Assembly: GCA_018267055.1 (NCBI GenBank)
Contig: JAFDZF010000195.1
Coordinates: 1 to 48,345, forward strand
DNA: 48,345 nucleotides
Direction of reading: 5' to 3'
Origin: Bacteroidota bacterium
GTDB lineage: Bacteria > Bacteroidota > Bacteroidia > Flavobacteriales_F > PHOS-HE28
A program made the position numbers and the translations under genes. The notes below the pieces were generated by a model. The model was not told the origin of the DNA, made no database searches, and was given only the letters and a program-made list of their open reading frames with translations. How positions within the stretch are numbered: the stretch's first letter is position 1; each line of letters starts with the position of its first letter. Positions 32,351-47,535 of this stretch are shown piece after piece.

Positions 32351-32358
32351 CGAACGTA
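32351..32358 (-). promoter_or_regulatory. -7 element of the DoxX gene, near-leaderless layout
   Basis: The minus strand reads TACGTTCG, CACC, then ATG 32346. This is one of the clearest cases, with a four-base spacer. Confidence 0.62.
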
Positions 32359-32559
32359 TCATGCTCGTGCAGGCCGTGCGCCGCACACGACGCACCAGTT
32401 TTCCACCGGAGGAGGTTGCTCCTGCCGGCGACGCCGTTCCCTGCGCTGGACATGCCTTTCCCCGTCCATCCCTCGGGAGAGGCATCCGGGCCGCGGCCAC
32501 CATTCGTCACAGTAGTGTCAGGCACCGCTCCCACCCGCACACCCCGCACATCCTCCACC

Positions 32560-34395
32560 ATGAAGAAGAACCGCTACCCCCTCGCCTTCCTCTTCTGTTC
32601 CCTGCTCGCAGCGTCCGGCCTGCACGCCCAGGAGATCTGCGACAACGGCATCGATGACGACGGCGATGGGCTGGTGGACCTGAACGACGTGGTGGATTGC
32701 CCCTGCACACCTGCGGGCACCGGCGGGAACTCCTCCTTCGTGCCCAACCCCTCGTTCGAGGCGCACAACTGCCTGCCGACCTACCTGCAGAGCAATGCCG
32801 GCCCGAACGACTGTGCGGTGGCCTGGGGCTCCGGGGACCAGACCTCGCCGGACTACTTCCACCTGCAGGCCCCCTGGGGCGTACAAATGATCCCCCAGCC
32901 GATACCCGACGGCGAGGCCTGCATGGGCATGCTCTCCACCGCCGCGGACGGTGGGACGGAACGGATCGGCACCTGCCTGCTGGACACGTTGGAAGCCGGC
33001 CATGACTATGAGCTCCGCGTACATGTGGCCATGGGATCCCAGGACATATCGGCCACCACGGACCTGGGGGTGTTCTACGCGGGCCCGGCCCAGCTTGCCT
33101 TGTGGGGCACCGCGTCCTGCTCCATGCTGCCGGTCGGTTCGATCCTTTGCCCGGTGGATGCGGTCCTCCTCGGGGTGGTGGACTTCGCCCCCCTGCATGC
33201 CTGGCAACCCGTGACGATCACGTTCACGCCCACCACCGACATCACGGCGATCCTGCTGGGACCGTCGTGCACCCTGCCGGCCAACATGTTCGACCCGAAC
33301 GAGTTCATGTTCCCCTACATGTGGGTGGACAGCGTCGGCATCACGGAGACCATCACCCAGCCCACGCCCGCCATCACGGTCACAGGCACCTGGTGCGGGC
33401 ACGACCTGGTCCTGCATGGCGATCCCGGTGCCGACGACGCCGACGTGCAATGGTTCCACGAAGGCGTGGCCCTGGTGGGCAGCACGGACAGCCTGCTGCA
33501 CATCGCCGGGCTTGCGGCCGATACGGGCACCTACCGCATGCAAGTGACCACGGCGGGCGGATGCGTGTTCGTGGAGACCCACATCGCGGCCGACCCGCGG
33601 CCCGAAGCCGCGTTCACGTGGACGCCCGATGAAGGCTGCTCCCCCCTATCGGTCGCCTTCACGAACACGACGGCCCCCGCATTGACGGACCAGGTCCATT
33701 GGGATTTCGGCGATGGGACCTCGTCCACCGGGAACGACCCGGTCCACCTCTACACGACCCCGGGCATATACGATGTGACCCTGCAAGTGACCTCCGCAGC
33801 GGGATGCGTGGACGACACCACCGCCAACGACATCATCACCGTGCTCCCCTCGCCGGAGGCCGGCTTCACGTTCAGCCCGGAAGCGCCGGACGTGTTCCAC
33901 ACCGAAGTGGCGTTCTCAGCGGCCTCCAGCAGCCCGGACGTGATCGCCTGGGCGTGGGACTTCACCGGCGGGACACCTCCCACGGACACGCTGTCATCCC
34001 CTGTCGTGGTATTCCCGGCCGGCGCGCCCGGGGAATACCCGGTGCGGCTGATCGTGACCAATGCGGCCGGGTGCACCGATACCCTCTTCACCACCATCGT
34101 GGTGGCCGGCATGTTCAGCATCCACGTCCCGAACAGCTTCACGCCCGACGGTGACGAGACGAACGACCACTGGCGCCCCGTGTGGGACGACCTCCTTCCG
34201 GAGAGCTATGAGCTGCGGGTGTTCGACCGCTGGGGCCAGGTGGTGTGGTCCACCACCGATGCCCATGCCGCATGGGACGGCCGCATCGGTGGCCAGGATG
34301 CGAAGAGCGACGTCTACGTCTGGTCCCTCCGGGCCAAGGACCCCTTGGCCCATTTCGGCCACGAGCTCCTCGGGCACGTCACGGTCCTGCGCTGA
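32560..34395 (+). CDS. Secreted PKD protein with type IX (gliding-type) C-terminal sorting domain, copy 1
   Basis: 611 residues. A signal peptide (about 1-23, ending LHAQ) is followed by CDNGIDDDGDGLVDLND, an acidic calcium-binding-like motif, and a Cys-rich carbohydrate-binding-like region (about 45-260). Then come an Ig-like segment, two PKD domains (about 350-515; FTWTPDEGCSPLSVAF, WDFGDGTS, YDVTLQVTSAAGC) and the CHU_C/type B sorting domain (about 525-611; VPNSFTPDGDETND, LRVFDRWGQVVW). It is expected to cross the outer membrane by the type IX system and stay on the surface or be released. It is followed after 20 bases by a paralogue with the same plan. Confidence 0.92.
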   Translation: MKKNRYPLAFLFCSLLAASGLHAQEICDNGIDDDGDGLVDLNDVVDCPCTPAGTGGNSSFVPNPSFEAHNCLPTYLQSNAGPNDCAVAWGSGDQTSPDYFHLQAPWGVQMIPQPIPDGEACMGMLSTAADGGTERIGTCLLDTLEAGHDYELRVHVAMGSQDISATTDLGVFYAGPAQLALWGTASCSMLPVGSILCPVDAVLLGVVDFAPLHAWQPVTITFTPTTDITAILLGPSCTLPANMFDPNEFMFPYMWVDSVGITETITQPTPAITVTGTWCGHDLVLHGDPGADDADVQWFHEGVALVGSTDSLLHIAGLAADTGTYRMQVTTAGGCVFVETHIAADPRPEAAFTWTPDEGCSPLSVAFTNTTAPALTDQVHWDFGDGTSSTGNDPVHLYTTPGIYDVTLQVTSAAGCVDDTTANDIITVLPSPEAGFTFSPEAPDVFHTEVAFSAASSSPDVIAWAWDFTGGTPPTDTLSSPVVVFPAGAPGEYPVRLIVTNAAGCTDTLFTTIVVAGMFSIHVPNSFTPDGDETNDHWRPVWDDLLPESYELRVFDRWGQVVWSTTDAHAAWDGRIGGQDAKSDVYVWSLRAKDPLAHFGHELLGHVTVLR

Positions 34396-34415
34396 TCCCA
34401 CACCGCCCCTTCATC

Positions 34416-35948
34416 ATGAGCAAGCTGATGTGGATGGCCTTCGCTGCATGGTCCGGCGGCCTTTTCGCCCAGGAGACCTGCGACAACGGCATCGATGACG
34501 ACGGCAACGGCCTGATCGATCTGAACGATACCGCGGCCTGCGCCTGCCACTGGACGGGCGTGCGAACGAGCGGGCCGCCGTACCTGCCGAACCCTTCCTT
34601 CGAGGAGCGCTCCTGCTGCCCGTCGGGGTTCGCCCAGATGAACTGCCTGGACGGATGGGTGCCGGGCAATGGGGGAACGACGGACTACATCCATACCTGC
34701 GGGTTCGCCCCGGGGATCACGCCGGTGCCCTTCCCGGACGGGGACGGCTGCGTCGCCCTCATCGCCGACCACGATTGGAAGGAATACATCGGTGCCTGCC
34801 TGGACGTGCCGCTGCTGGCGGACTCGGCCTATTCGCTCGATTGGTCCGTATCGGCCTTCACCGCCAATGACGGCCTGGCGATCTGGAACCCCGAACCACC
34901 GTTCAGCGCGCTCGACCTGACCTTGTTCGGCACCACGGACTGCGCCGACCTGCCTGCGCCCACCTTGCAATGCCCGGGCACGATGCCGGGCTGGGTGGAA
35001 CTGGGCACGGTCCACTACCAACCCGATACCGCCTGGACGCACGTGGGGTTCACCTTCACGTCCCCCGCGAACATCACGGCCATCGCGCTGGGCCCGCCCT
35101 GCGTCCTCCCCACGGATTATCCGACCGTGGACCCGCCTTCGCTCAACAACGCCTGGTTCTTCTTCGATAAGCTGACGTTGCGGAACGCCAACAGCATCGA
35201 TGGCCGCGGCTCCCTGTGCGCGGACGACATGGTCCTGGAGGCTTTCCCGCAAGCGGACGCCACGCAGTTCCAGTGGTACCGGAACGGGGTCGCCCTGGTC
35301 GGGGAGACCGCCACGGTGCTCCCTGTTTCCGACCTGGGCCTGGGCACGGGCGACTACCAGTTCCGTTTCAGCTCGGGCGACAGCTGCATCGTGCTGCACC
35401 ATCCCATCGGATCGGAAAGCCCGGAGGCCACGTTCACCGCGGACCCGACCGAGGGCGAAGCCCCCCTGCTCGTCCATTTCGTGAACACGACGCCCCCCTC
35501 CCCAGGGCAGACCATCCAATGGGTGCTGGACGGGACCGTCATCACCGACGCGCCCTCCACCAGCTTCACCTACACGGCCGCCGGCGCATACGATGCCTAC
35601 CTGATCGTGAGCGATGCCGGCGGATGCAGCGATACCGCCTGGGTGAGGATCATCGTGGGCGCGTCCGGGATCCCGGTCATGCCGAACGTGTTCACCCCGG
35701 ACGACGACGGCGTGAACGATCGCTTCCGATCGCTGGCCGATGTCCGGGGCGGCTTCCGCCTGACGGTGCGCAACCGATGGGGACAGGTGGTGTTCACCAC
35801 GGCGGACCTGCGCCAGGGCTGGGACGGCCGCATGAGCGGGAGCCCGGCGCCGGACGGCACCTACTTCTGGACCCTGGCGCCGAACGAGGTACCGGAAGGC
35901 CCCGTCACGGGATCCGGCCACGTGACGTTGCTGCGCGCGCGTCATTGA
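34416..35948 (+). CDS. Secreted PKD protein with type IX C-terminal sorting domain, copy 2
   Basis: 510 residues. Same plan as its upstream neighbour: signal peptide (about 1-19), CDNGIDDDGNGLIDLND, Cys-rich region (LPNPSFEERSCCPSGF), Ig-like segment (QFQWYRNGVALVG), a single PKD domain (about 350-425) and the gliding-type C-terminal domain (VMPNVFTPDDDGVND, LTVRNRWGQVVF). One PKD domain is missing compared with copy 1, which explains most of the length difference. The pair arose by tandem duplication and is probably co-transcribed (20-base gap). The ligand or substrate is unknown, and no type IX machinery genes are nearby. Confidence 0.92.
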   Translation: MSKLMWMAFAAWSGGLFAQETCDNGIDDDGNGLIDLNDTAACACHWTGVRTSGPPYLPNPSFEERSCCPSGFAQMNCLDGWVPGNGGTTDYIHTCGFAPGITPVPFPDGDGCVALIADHDWKEYIGACLDVPLLADSAYSLDWSVSAFTANDGLAIWNPEPPFSALDLTLFGTTDCADLPAPTLQCPGTMPGWVELGTVHYQPDTAWTHVGFTFTSPANITAIALGPPCVLPTDYPTVDPPSLNNAWFFFDKLTLRNANSIDGRGSLCADDMVLEAFPQADATQFQWYRNGVALVGETATVLPVSDLGLGTGDYQFRFSSGDSCIVLHHPIGSESPEATFTADPTEGEAPLLVHFVNTTPPSPGQTIQWVLDGTVITDAPSTSFTYTAAGAYDAYLIVSDAGGCSDTAWVRIIVGASGIPVMPNVFTPDDDGVNDRFRSLADVRGGFRLTVRNRWGQVVFTTADLRQGWDGRMSGSPAPDGTYFWTLAPNEVPEGPVTGSGHVTLLRARH

Positions 35949-36003
35949 CTTGCGGTGCGGAGAACGGCCGTCACATCCGGGGCCCGGCTATCCGGACACT
36001 TCC

Positions 36004-36011
36004 CATCTTTG
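36004..36011 (+). promoter_or_regulatory. -7-like element of the outer-membrane barrel gene
   Basis: CATCTTTG, 24 bases before ATG 36036. Confidence 0.45.
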
Positions 36012-36035
36012 CGCCCTGGACCAACCTGACGTTCC

Positions 36036-36629
36036 ATGCGCGCTCTTCCTCTCCTGAAAACCACCGGTGCATTGGCACTGGCCTTCGCCACTTCCACGGT
36101 CTCCGCCCAGTTCCAAAAAGGCGACAACGTGGCGGGCCTCATGCTCGGCATCGGCGGGCACTACGGCGCCTACAGCTCCTACTCCTCCCAGACCCCGGCC
36201 ATCGGCCTCTTCTATGAGAAGGGCTCCGGCCTGGACGTGGGTCCCGGCACCCTCGGCCTGGGCGGCTTCCTCGGCTACAAGCACCTGAGCTACAAGTCCG
36301 ACTGGCGCTATGCGGGCTACCCGTACCACTACGACTATAGCTGGAGCTACACCATCCTCGGCCTGCGCGGTGCCTACCACTACAACGACTGGCACGGCGT
36401 GCCCCAGCTGGACACCTATGGTGGCCTGATGCTGGCCTACAACGCCCTTTCGTTCAAGGACAAGTCCGACTACCCCTACGGCTTCGGCTACTCCGAGGGG
36501 TCCAACAGTTACCTCAGCCTCTCGCTCTACCTCGGCGGGCGGTACTACTTCTCCGACAACTTCGCCGGCCTGCTGGAGCTGGGCTACGGCATCTCGTACC
36601 TGAACATCGGCCTGGCCTATAAGTTCTGA
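36036..36629 (+). CDS. Small outer-membrane beta-barrel protein
   Basis: 197 residues. A signal peptide (about 1-24, ending VSAQ) is followed by alternating hydrophobic/polar strands rich in Gly, Tyr and Ser (LMLGIGGHYGAYSSYSS, LGLGGFLGYKHLSY) and a C-terminal strand ending in Phe (YLNIGLAYKF), the usual signal for insertion by the BAM complex. Size fits an eight-stranded barrel. No transport or binding specificity can be read from it. It has its own promoter and a strong terminator, so it is monocistronic. Confidence 0.83.
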   Translation: MRALPLLKTTGALALAFATSTVSAQFQKGDNVAGLMLGIGGHYGAYSSYSSQTPAIGLFYEKGSGLDVGPGTLGLGGFLGYKHLSYKSDWRYAGYPYHYDYSWSYTILGLRGAYHYNDWHGVPQLDTYGGLMLAYNALSFKDKSDYPYGFGYSEGSNSYLSLSLYLGGRYYFSDNFAGLLELGYGISYLNIGLAYKF

Positions 36630-36650
36630 TCCCGGGGACCATCCTCCACC

Positions 36651-36677
36651 GGAAGCGCCCGTATCCCGGGCGCTTCC
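36651..36677 (+). terminator. Terminator of the outer-membrane barrel gene
   Basis: Perfect 11-bp stem GGAAGCGCCCG (36651-36661) with CGGGCGCTTCC (36667-36677), loop of five bases, followed by GCTTTCC. It is 22 bases past the stop codon. Confidence 0.8.
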
Positions 36678-36695
36678 GCTTTCCGGACGGGTCCG

Positions 36696-36703
36696 TTCCT
36701 TTG
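36696..36703 (+). promoter_or_regulatory. -7-like element of the GNAT gene
   Basis: TTCCTTTG, 17 bases before ATG 36721. Confidence 0.4.
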
Positions 36704-36720
36704 CGGTGACCGTCGGGGCC

Positions 36721-37146
36721 ATGGCGATCACGCTGCGCAAGCTCACCACCGTGGAAGAGATGCTGCCGCACTGGCGGCTGGTGGTGCAGCTCACGCCCGA
36801 CCTGTCGCCCGAGGCCTACGGCGCGCTGCTGCGCGAGATGGTGCCGCACAACTACTTCCAGGTGGCGGCGTTCGAGGGGGAAGCGTGCATCGGCCTCAGC
36901 GGGTATTGGATCGGGCACAAGCTGTACTCCGGGAAGTGCCTGGAGATCGACAACTTCATCGTGGACGAGGCGCACCGCGGCCAGGGCGTGGGCGAGCGGC
37001 TGGTGGACCGGATGGCGGAAGAAGCGCGGCGCGAGGGCTGCCGCCTGCTGATGCTCGACGCCTACGTGGAGAACTTCCAGGCCCACCGGTTCTACTACCG
37101 CAATGGGTTCCACGCCCGGGGCTTCCATTACCTCAAGCGGCTCTAA
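36721..37146 (+). CDS. GNAT family N-acetyltransferase
   Basis: 141 residues. The acetyl-CoA-binding motif A is LEIDNFIVDEAHRGQGVGERL (V/I-x-x-x-x-R-G-x-G type, about 78-98), followed by the motif B region AHRFYYRNGFHARGFHYL near the C-terminus. It transfers an acetyl group to an unknown amine. ATG 36721 is preferred; a GTG at 36706 sits too close to the promoter element. It is flanked by a terminator on each side and therefore probably transcribed alone. Confidence 0.88.
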   Translation: MAITLRKLTTVEEMLPHWRLVVQLTPDLSPEAYGALLREMVPHNYFQVAAFEGEACIGLSGYWIGHKLYSGKCLEIDNFIVDEAHRGQGVGERLVDRMAEEARREGCRLLMLDAYVENFQAHRFYYRNGFHARGFHYLKRL

Positions 37147-37150
37147 GGCA

Positions 37151-37166
37151 GGCGGGTAGGCCCGCC
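37151..37166 (+). terminator. Weak hairpin after the GNAT gene
   Basis: GGCGGG, loop TAGG, CCCGCC (6-bp stem), five bases past the stop codon and without a T-run, so termination is uncertain. Confidence 0.4.
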
Positions 37167-37185
37167 GGGAACACGGCCCATCCGT

Positions 37186-37193
37186 TATCTTCG
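37186..37193 (+). promoter_or_regulatory. -7 element of thrS
   Basis: TATCTTCG, 43 bases before ATG 37237. The leader contains a small CTGCC/GGCAG hairpin just upstream of the start, which could affect translation. Confidence 0.5.
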
Positions 37194-37236
37194 CGGCCCT
37201 TTTGCCTGCCGCTCGTAGGGCAGCTGGAGCGAACCG

Positions 37237-39180
<1,944 letters not shown>

Positions 39181-39215
39181 CGCCCGAACACCCTTTAGAC
39201 ACCAACCCTTCCCGC

Positions 39216-39809
39216 TTGGCCACACGCCCCCCCTATCGTCCCATGCCGCCGCGCCCGCCGCGGCCTCCACGCCCCAACCGTGGGCGGGTCATCAAAGAGG
39301 ACCCGCACCGGATCAATACCCGCATCTACGGGGTGAGCCAGGTGCGCGTGGTGGGCGAAGGCATCGAGCAGGGCGTGTACCCCTTCGAGCAGGCTTTGCG
39401 CCTGGCACAGGAGAAAGGGCTCGACCTGGTGGAGATCAGCCCCTCGGCCGATCCCCCGGTGTGCCGCATCGTCGACTACAAGAAGTTCCTCTACGACCTC
39501 AAGAAGAAGCAGAAGGAGATCAAGGCGAAGCAGACGGTGGTGGAGATGAAGGAGATCCGCTTCGGCCCGAACACGGACGAGCACGATCTCAATTTCAAGC
39601 TGAAGCACGCCAAGAAGTTCCTCGAGGAAGGGCACAAGGTGAAGGCCTTCGTGTTCTTCAAGGGCCGCACCATCGTGTTCAAGGAGCGGGGCGAGATCCT
39701 GCTGCTGAAGTTCGCCCAGGACCTCGAGGAGGTGGGCGTGGTGGAAAGCATGCCCAAGCTCGAGGGCAAGCGCATGATGATGTACATCATCCCGAAAAAG
39801 AAAAAGTAG
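39216..39809 (+). CDS. infC: Translation initiation factor IF-3 with a non-AUG start
   Basis: 197 residues if TTG 39216 is the start. The IF-3 N-domain begins at [16 protein letters not shown] and continues through [21 protein letters not shown], followed by the Lys-rich linker ([11 protein letters not shown]) and the C-domain with [14 protein letters not shown]. The first 28 residues are a Pro/Arg-rich tail. The first ATG in frame (39243) would remove part of this tail. A rare start codon is common in infC and is a known autoregulatory device because IF-3 discriminates against non-AUG starts. It lies 35 bases after thrS. Confidence 0.93.
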   Translation: MATRPPYRPMPPRPPRPPRPNRGRVIKEDPHRINTRIYGVSQVRVVGEGIEQGVYPFEQALRLAQEKGLDLVEISPSADPPVCRIVDYKKFLYDLKKKQKEIKAKQTVVEMKEIRFGPNTDEHDLNFKLKHAKKFLEEGHKVKAFVFFKGRTIVFKERGEILLLKFAQDLEEVGVVESMPKLEGKRMMMYIIPKKKK

Positions 39810-39865
39810 CGGACGGCATCCCCGTCGCTCCAACGCACACCGACGACCGACAACAGAGAGAAGCC

Positions 39866-40057
39866 ATGCCCAAGATGAAGTCGAAGTCCGGCGCCAAGAA
39901 GCGGTTCAAGCTGACCGGCACCGGCAAGGTGAAACGCAAGCAAGCGTTCCACAACCACATCCTCACCAAGAAGCACAAGAAGCGGAAGCGCAACCTGGCC
40001 AAGACGGCCCTGGTGCACAGCCGCGACGAGAAGGCCATTCTCGACCTCTTGAAGTAA
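39866..40057 (+). CDS. rpmI: Ribosomal protein bL35
   Basis: 63 residues, very basic. The family pattern [20 protein letters not shown] at the N-terminus and [14 protein letters not shown] in the middle is clear. It is part of the large ribosomal subunit. AGAGAGAAGCC before ATG 39866 is a weak purine stretch. It sits between infC and rplT as in most bacteria. Confidence 0.97.
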   Translation: MPKMKSKSGAKKRFKLTGTGKVKRKQAFHNHILTKKHKKRKRNLAKTALVHSRDEKAILDLLK

Positions 40058-40161
40058 GGACCGTTTTTCCGCCCGGTACACGGCGGAACTCAACCAGGAC
40101 GTCCAGCACGAAAGAGCCGCTCACCGAAGCCGGACGCTGACGCCCGAAAAACAAGAAGACA

Positions 40162-40506
40162 ATGCCTCGCAGTAAGAACAAGGTCGCCAGCCGCGCCCGC
40201 CGCAAGAAGGTGCTGAAGCTGGCCAAAGGGAATTTCGGACGCCGCAAGAACGTCTGGACGGTCGCCGTCAATACGGTGGAGAAAGGCTTCTCCCACGCCT
40301 ATGACGGCCGCAAACTGAAGAAGCGCGAGTTCCGCGCGCTCTGGATCCAGCGCATCAACGCGGCCACCCGCCTCCATGGCATGACGTACAGCACGTTCAT
40401 GGACAAGCTGAAGAAGAACAACATCACGCTGGACCGCAAGGCCCTGGCGGAGATCGCCTTCAGCGATGCCGATGGCTTCAAGGCCATCGTGGACAAGGTG
40501 AAATAA
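40162..40506 (+). CDS. rplT: Ribosomal protein bL20
   Basis: 114 residues. Basic N-terminal extension ([20 protein letters not shown]) and the core with RDRKRRKREFR-like [16 protein letters not shown] are typical of bL20. bL20 binds 23S rRNA early in assembly and in some bacteria represses its own operon. The 104-base gap after rpmI holds a small TTCCGCC/GGCGGAA hairpin (40067-40073 with 40082-40088), a possible regulatory element. A strong terminator follows. Confidence 0.97.
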   Translation: MPRSKNKVASRARRKKVLKLAKGNFGRRKNVWTVAVNTVEKGFSHAYDGRKLKKREFRALWIQRINAATRLHGMTYSTFMDKLKKNNITLDRKALAEIAFSDADGFKAIVDKVK

Positions 40507-40532
40507 GAACAGGACGACGTCGGTGTCCGTGG

Positions 40533-40556
40533 AAAAGGGGCCTTCGGGCCCCTTTT
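40533..40556 (+). terminator. Intrinsic terminator of the thrS-rplT cluster
   Basis: AAAAGGGGCC, loop TTCG, GGCCCCTTTT: a perfect 10-bp stem with an ultrastable UUCG tetraloop, followed by CTCTTC. Confidence 0.92.
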
Positions 40557-40604
40557 CTCTTCCCAGGACCGGACCGGCGGCAGCGGACCTGGACCGGTAT
40601 CACG

Positions 40605-40612
40605 CATCTTCG
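40605..40612 (+). promoter_or_regulatory. -7 element of the secreted protein gene at 40617, near-leaderless layout
   Basis: CATCTTCG, then CCCC, then ATG 40617: four-base spacer. Confidence 0.58.
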
Positions 40613-40616
40613 CCCC

Positions 40617-41138
40617 ATGCATCCCCTTCGCACGTTCCTCTTGGCCGCGTTCACGGCCCTGCTGACCGCACCGGCCGCTGCGCAGGCCATCACCGTGAAG
40701 GACCTGATCGGAGCGAGCACCTGCCGCGACCTGCCCTGCTTCGCCCGTTCCGCGACGCAAAAGGGCTATGTCGCGGCGGACTCCCTGGACGAAGGCGGCG
40801 CCACCACCGTGATCTTCCTGCCTGCCGATGCCGCGGCCGATGAGCTGACGCCGGAGCTCGGCATCACCCTACCCCCGCGCCAAGCCGGGCCGGATGCCGT
40901 GCCGACCTTCCATATCGCCTGCTACGACGAGGCCACCTTCCAGCGCCTGCTGAAGGAACTGACCGCCATGGGCTTCAGCGCCGAGGGTGAGCCGTACGAA
41001 GTCGGCCCCGGCATGATGATGACCGATCATCTGCCTCAGGAGGCGCTGGACCTCAGCGCATGGACGCTCAGAGGTGAACTGGAGATCGAGGGCGGGACCG
41101 TGACCTACTTCAAGCTGGGCATCGTCAACTTGAAGTAG
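40617..41138 (+). CDS. Secreted protein of unknown function
   Basis: 173 residues. A signal peptide (about 1-23, ending AAAQA) is followed by a short alpha/beta domain with two conserved-looking Cys (TCRDLPCF). The C-terminal half contains FHIACYDEATFQRLLKELTAMGF and ends TYFKLGIVNLK. No family was recognised. It is predicted to be periplasmic or secreted. It is bounded by the rplT terminator upstream and convergent dapA 19 bases downstream. Confidence 0.75.
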   Translation: MHPLRTFLLAAFTALLTAPAAAQAITVKDLIGASTCRDLPCFARSATQKGYVAADSLDEGGATTVIFLPADAAADELTPELGITLPPRQAGPDAVPTFHIACYDEATFQRLLKELTAMGFSAEGEPYEVGPGMMMTDHLPQEALDLSAWTLRGELEIEGGTVTYFKLGIVNLK

Positions 41139-41157
41139 GGATCCAGCTTCCCGGACA

Positions 41158-42051
41158 CTACAGCTTCACCACTTCCGCGTCGGCGAGCGCGCCGTAGATC
41201 TTCTTCGCCGTGGCCTCGCCCACCGGCACCAGCGGCAGGCGCAGGTGGTTCTCGCACAGGCCGAGCACCTTCAGGGCCTCCTTGATGCCGCCGGGATTGC
41301 CTTCCAGGAAGAGGTAGGTCATCAGCTCCAGCAGCTTGAAGTGCTCGGTGCGGGCCGTGGCCAGGTCGCCCTTCATCGCGGCATGCACCAGGGTCTTGAA
41401 CTCCGCCGGCAGGGCATTGCCCACCACGCTGATCACCCCGTCGCCGCCCAGGGCCAGGATGGGCAGGGTGAGCGCGTCGTCGCCGCTGATCACCAGGAAG
41501 TCGGCGGGGCGGTGCTTCAGGATGGTCGCGATCTGGTCCAGGTTGCCGCTGGCCTCCTTGATGCCGACGATGTTCTTGAAATCGCGCGCCAGGCGCAGGG
41601 TGGTCTCGGCCGTGATGTTGCTCATGGTGCGGCCGGGCACGTTGTAGAGCAGGATGGGCAGCAGGCTGGCCTGGGCCAGGGCGCGATAGTGCTGGTAGAT
41701 GCCCTCCTGCGTGGGCTTGTTGTAGTAGGGGCTCACACTGAGGATGCCGTCCACGCCGCTCAGGTCGTAGCTCTCCAGCTGGGCCACCACCTCGGCGGTG
41801 TTGTTGCCGCCGATGCCGAGCACGACGGGGATGCGGTTGCGCACCAGCTCGATGGCCTCGGACAGCACCAGCTTCTTCTCCTCGGCGGAGAGGGTCACGC
41901 TTTCACCGGTGGTGCCCATCACCACCAGGTAGTCCACCCCGCCGGTGATCTGGTGCTCGATCACCTTCTCCAGTGCGGCATGGTCGATGGCGCCATTGGC
42001 GCGGAAAGGCGTTACAAGGGCCACGCCGAGGCCACGGAATCGTTCGTCCAT
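41158..42051 (-). CDS. dapA: 4-hydroxy-tetrahydrodipicolinate synthase
   Basis: 297 residues, TIM-barrel aldolase. Visible motifs are GVALVTPF at the N-terminus, MGTTGES (Thr pair of the proton relay), the Tyr in LLYNVPGRT, and the Schiff-base Lys in IVGIKEASGN (about residue 165). It condenses pyruvate and aspartate semialdehyde at the start of lysine and diaminopimelate synthesis. It lies 58 bases after the DUF6913 gene, possibly at the end of the prmC-ligA operon. The next pathway enzyme (dapB) is far upstream. Confidence 0.97.
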   Translation of the reverse strand: MDERFRGLGVALVTPFRANGAIDHAALEKVIEHQITGGVDYLVVMGTTGESVTLSAEEKKLVLSEAIELVRNRIPVVLGIGGNNTAEVVAQLESYDLSGVDGILSVSPYYNKPTQEGIYQHYRALAQASLLPILLYNVPGRTMSNITAETTLRLARDFKNIVGIKEASGNLDQIATILKHRPADFLVISGDDALTLPILALGGDGVISVVGNALPAEFKTLVHAAMKGDLATARTEHFKLLELMTYLFLEGNPGGIKEALKVLGLCENHLRLPLVPVGEATAKKIYGALADAEVVKL

Positions 42052-42109
42052 TGTGTGTCGGGGCCGCCCGGTCTTCAGTGCGGGCGGCGGGTTCGTTCCT
42101 GCAGGGGTT

Positions 42110-46680
<4,571 letters not shown>

Positions 46681-46693
<13 letters not shown>

Positions 46694-47532
46694 TCCTCGC
46701 CGCGCTGTTCACCACGGCGCTGTTCTTCCTGTTCAAGCTCTTCGAGCGGCGCACGATCCCGCTGCTGCCGGCCATCGTGGTGAACTACGCCGTGGCCTGC
46801 GCGTTCGGCGTCCTCTATTCCCGCCCGTGGGGAGCGGGCGACCTGGGGCTGCTCTGGCTGCCCGCCGTGGTGCAGGCGGCCGTGTTCATCGGCCTCTTCT
46901 ACCTCATGGCGTACGCCACCCAGCGCATCGGCGTGGCGCCCACCACCGTGGCGAGCAAGATGGGGCTCGGCCTCACGGTGCTGGTGACGGTGCTGGTGTT
47001 CCGGGAGCGGCCGGGGGCGCTGGGCTGGACGGGCATCGCGTTGGCGCTGGTGGGCGTGGCGCTCGCGAGCTGGCCGCGGAGCGGGACACAAGGCCGTTCC
47101 CTCTGGCTGCCGGCCGTGCTGTTCTTCGGCAATGCCTTCAGCGACATCCTGCTGAACGCCGCGCAGCGCACGCGCATCACGCCCCTGACCGAAGCGGTCT
47201 TCCCCACGCTGGTGTTCGGCTTCGCCGCGGTCTTCGGCCTCCTGGCGCTGCTGGTGCGCGGGGAGCAGCGCGCGCTCGCCCGACGCGACGTGCTGATCGG
47301 CGGAGCGGTGCTGGGGTGCCTCAACTACGGGTGCATCTACCTCACCGTGCGGGCGCTGGCGTCGAGCGGCCTGCCCGCCAGCAGCGTGTTCCCGCTCCTG
47401 AACATCGGCGTCATCCTCATCGGGGCCATCGCGTCCATGCTGGTATTGCGCGAGCGCATCGGCCGGGTGCAATGGGCCGGCATCGCCGTGTCGATCGCCG
47501 CCATGGCCTGCATCCTCGCGGCGCACGTGTGA
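46681..47532 (+). CDS. EamA/DMT-type membrane transporter
   Basis: 283 residues with about ten hydrophobic segments in two tandem halves, the hallmark of the EamA/RhaT drug/metabolite transporter superfamily. The first half has SKMGLGLTVLVTVLVFRERPG ending with the typical short ER motif before the next helix. The second half has ASSVFPLLNIGVILIGAIAS..LRERIG. The substrate is unknown. The ATG lies inside the ribD end (13-base overlap), so it may be co-translated; a role in flavin transport cannot be inferred from that alone. Confidence 0.88.
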
Positions 47533-47535
47533 GCG

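Noticed and set aside
32347-32559. A hidden gene or RNA between DoxX and the first PKD protein
   Set aside because: The 213 bases contain the DoxX promoter and a short GGAGGAG/CTCCTGCC hairpin, but no reading frame with protein-like composition and no convincing RNA fold.
32560-36629. A type IX secretion machinery locus
   Set aside because: Only cargo-type proteins and an unspecific small barrel are present; none of the Por/Spr/Gld machinery proteins is recognisable.
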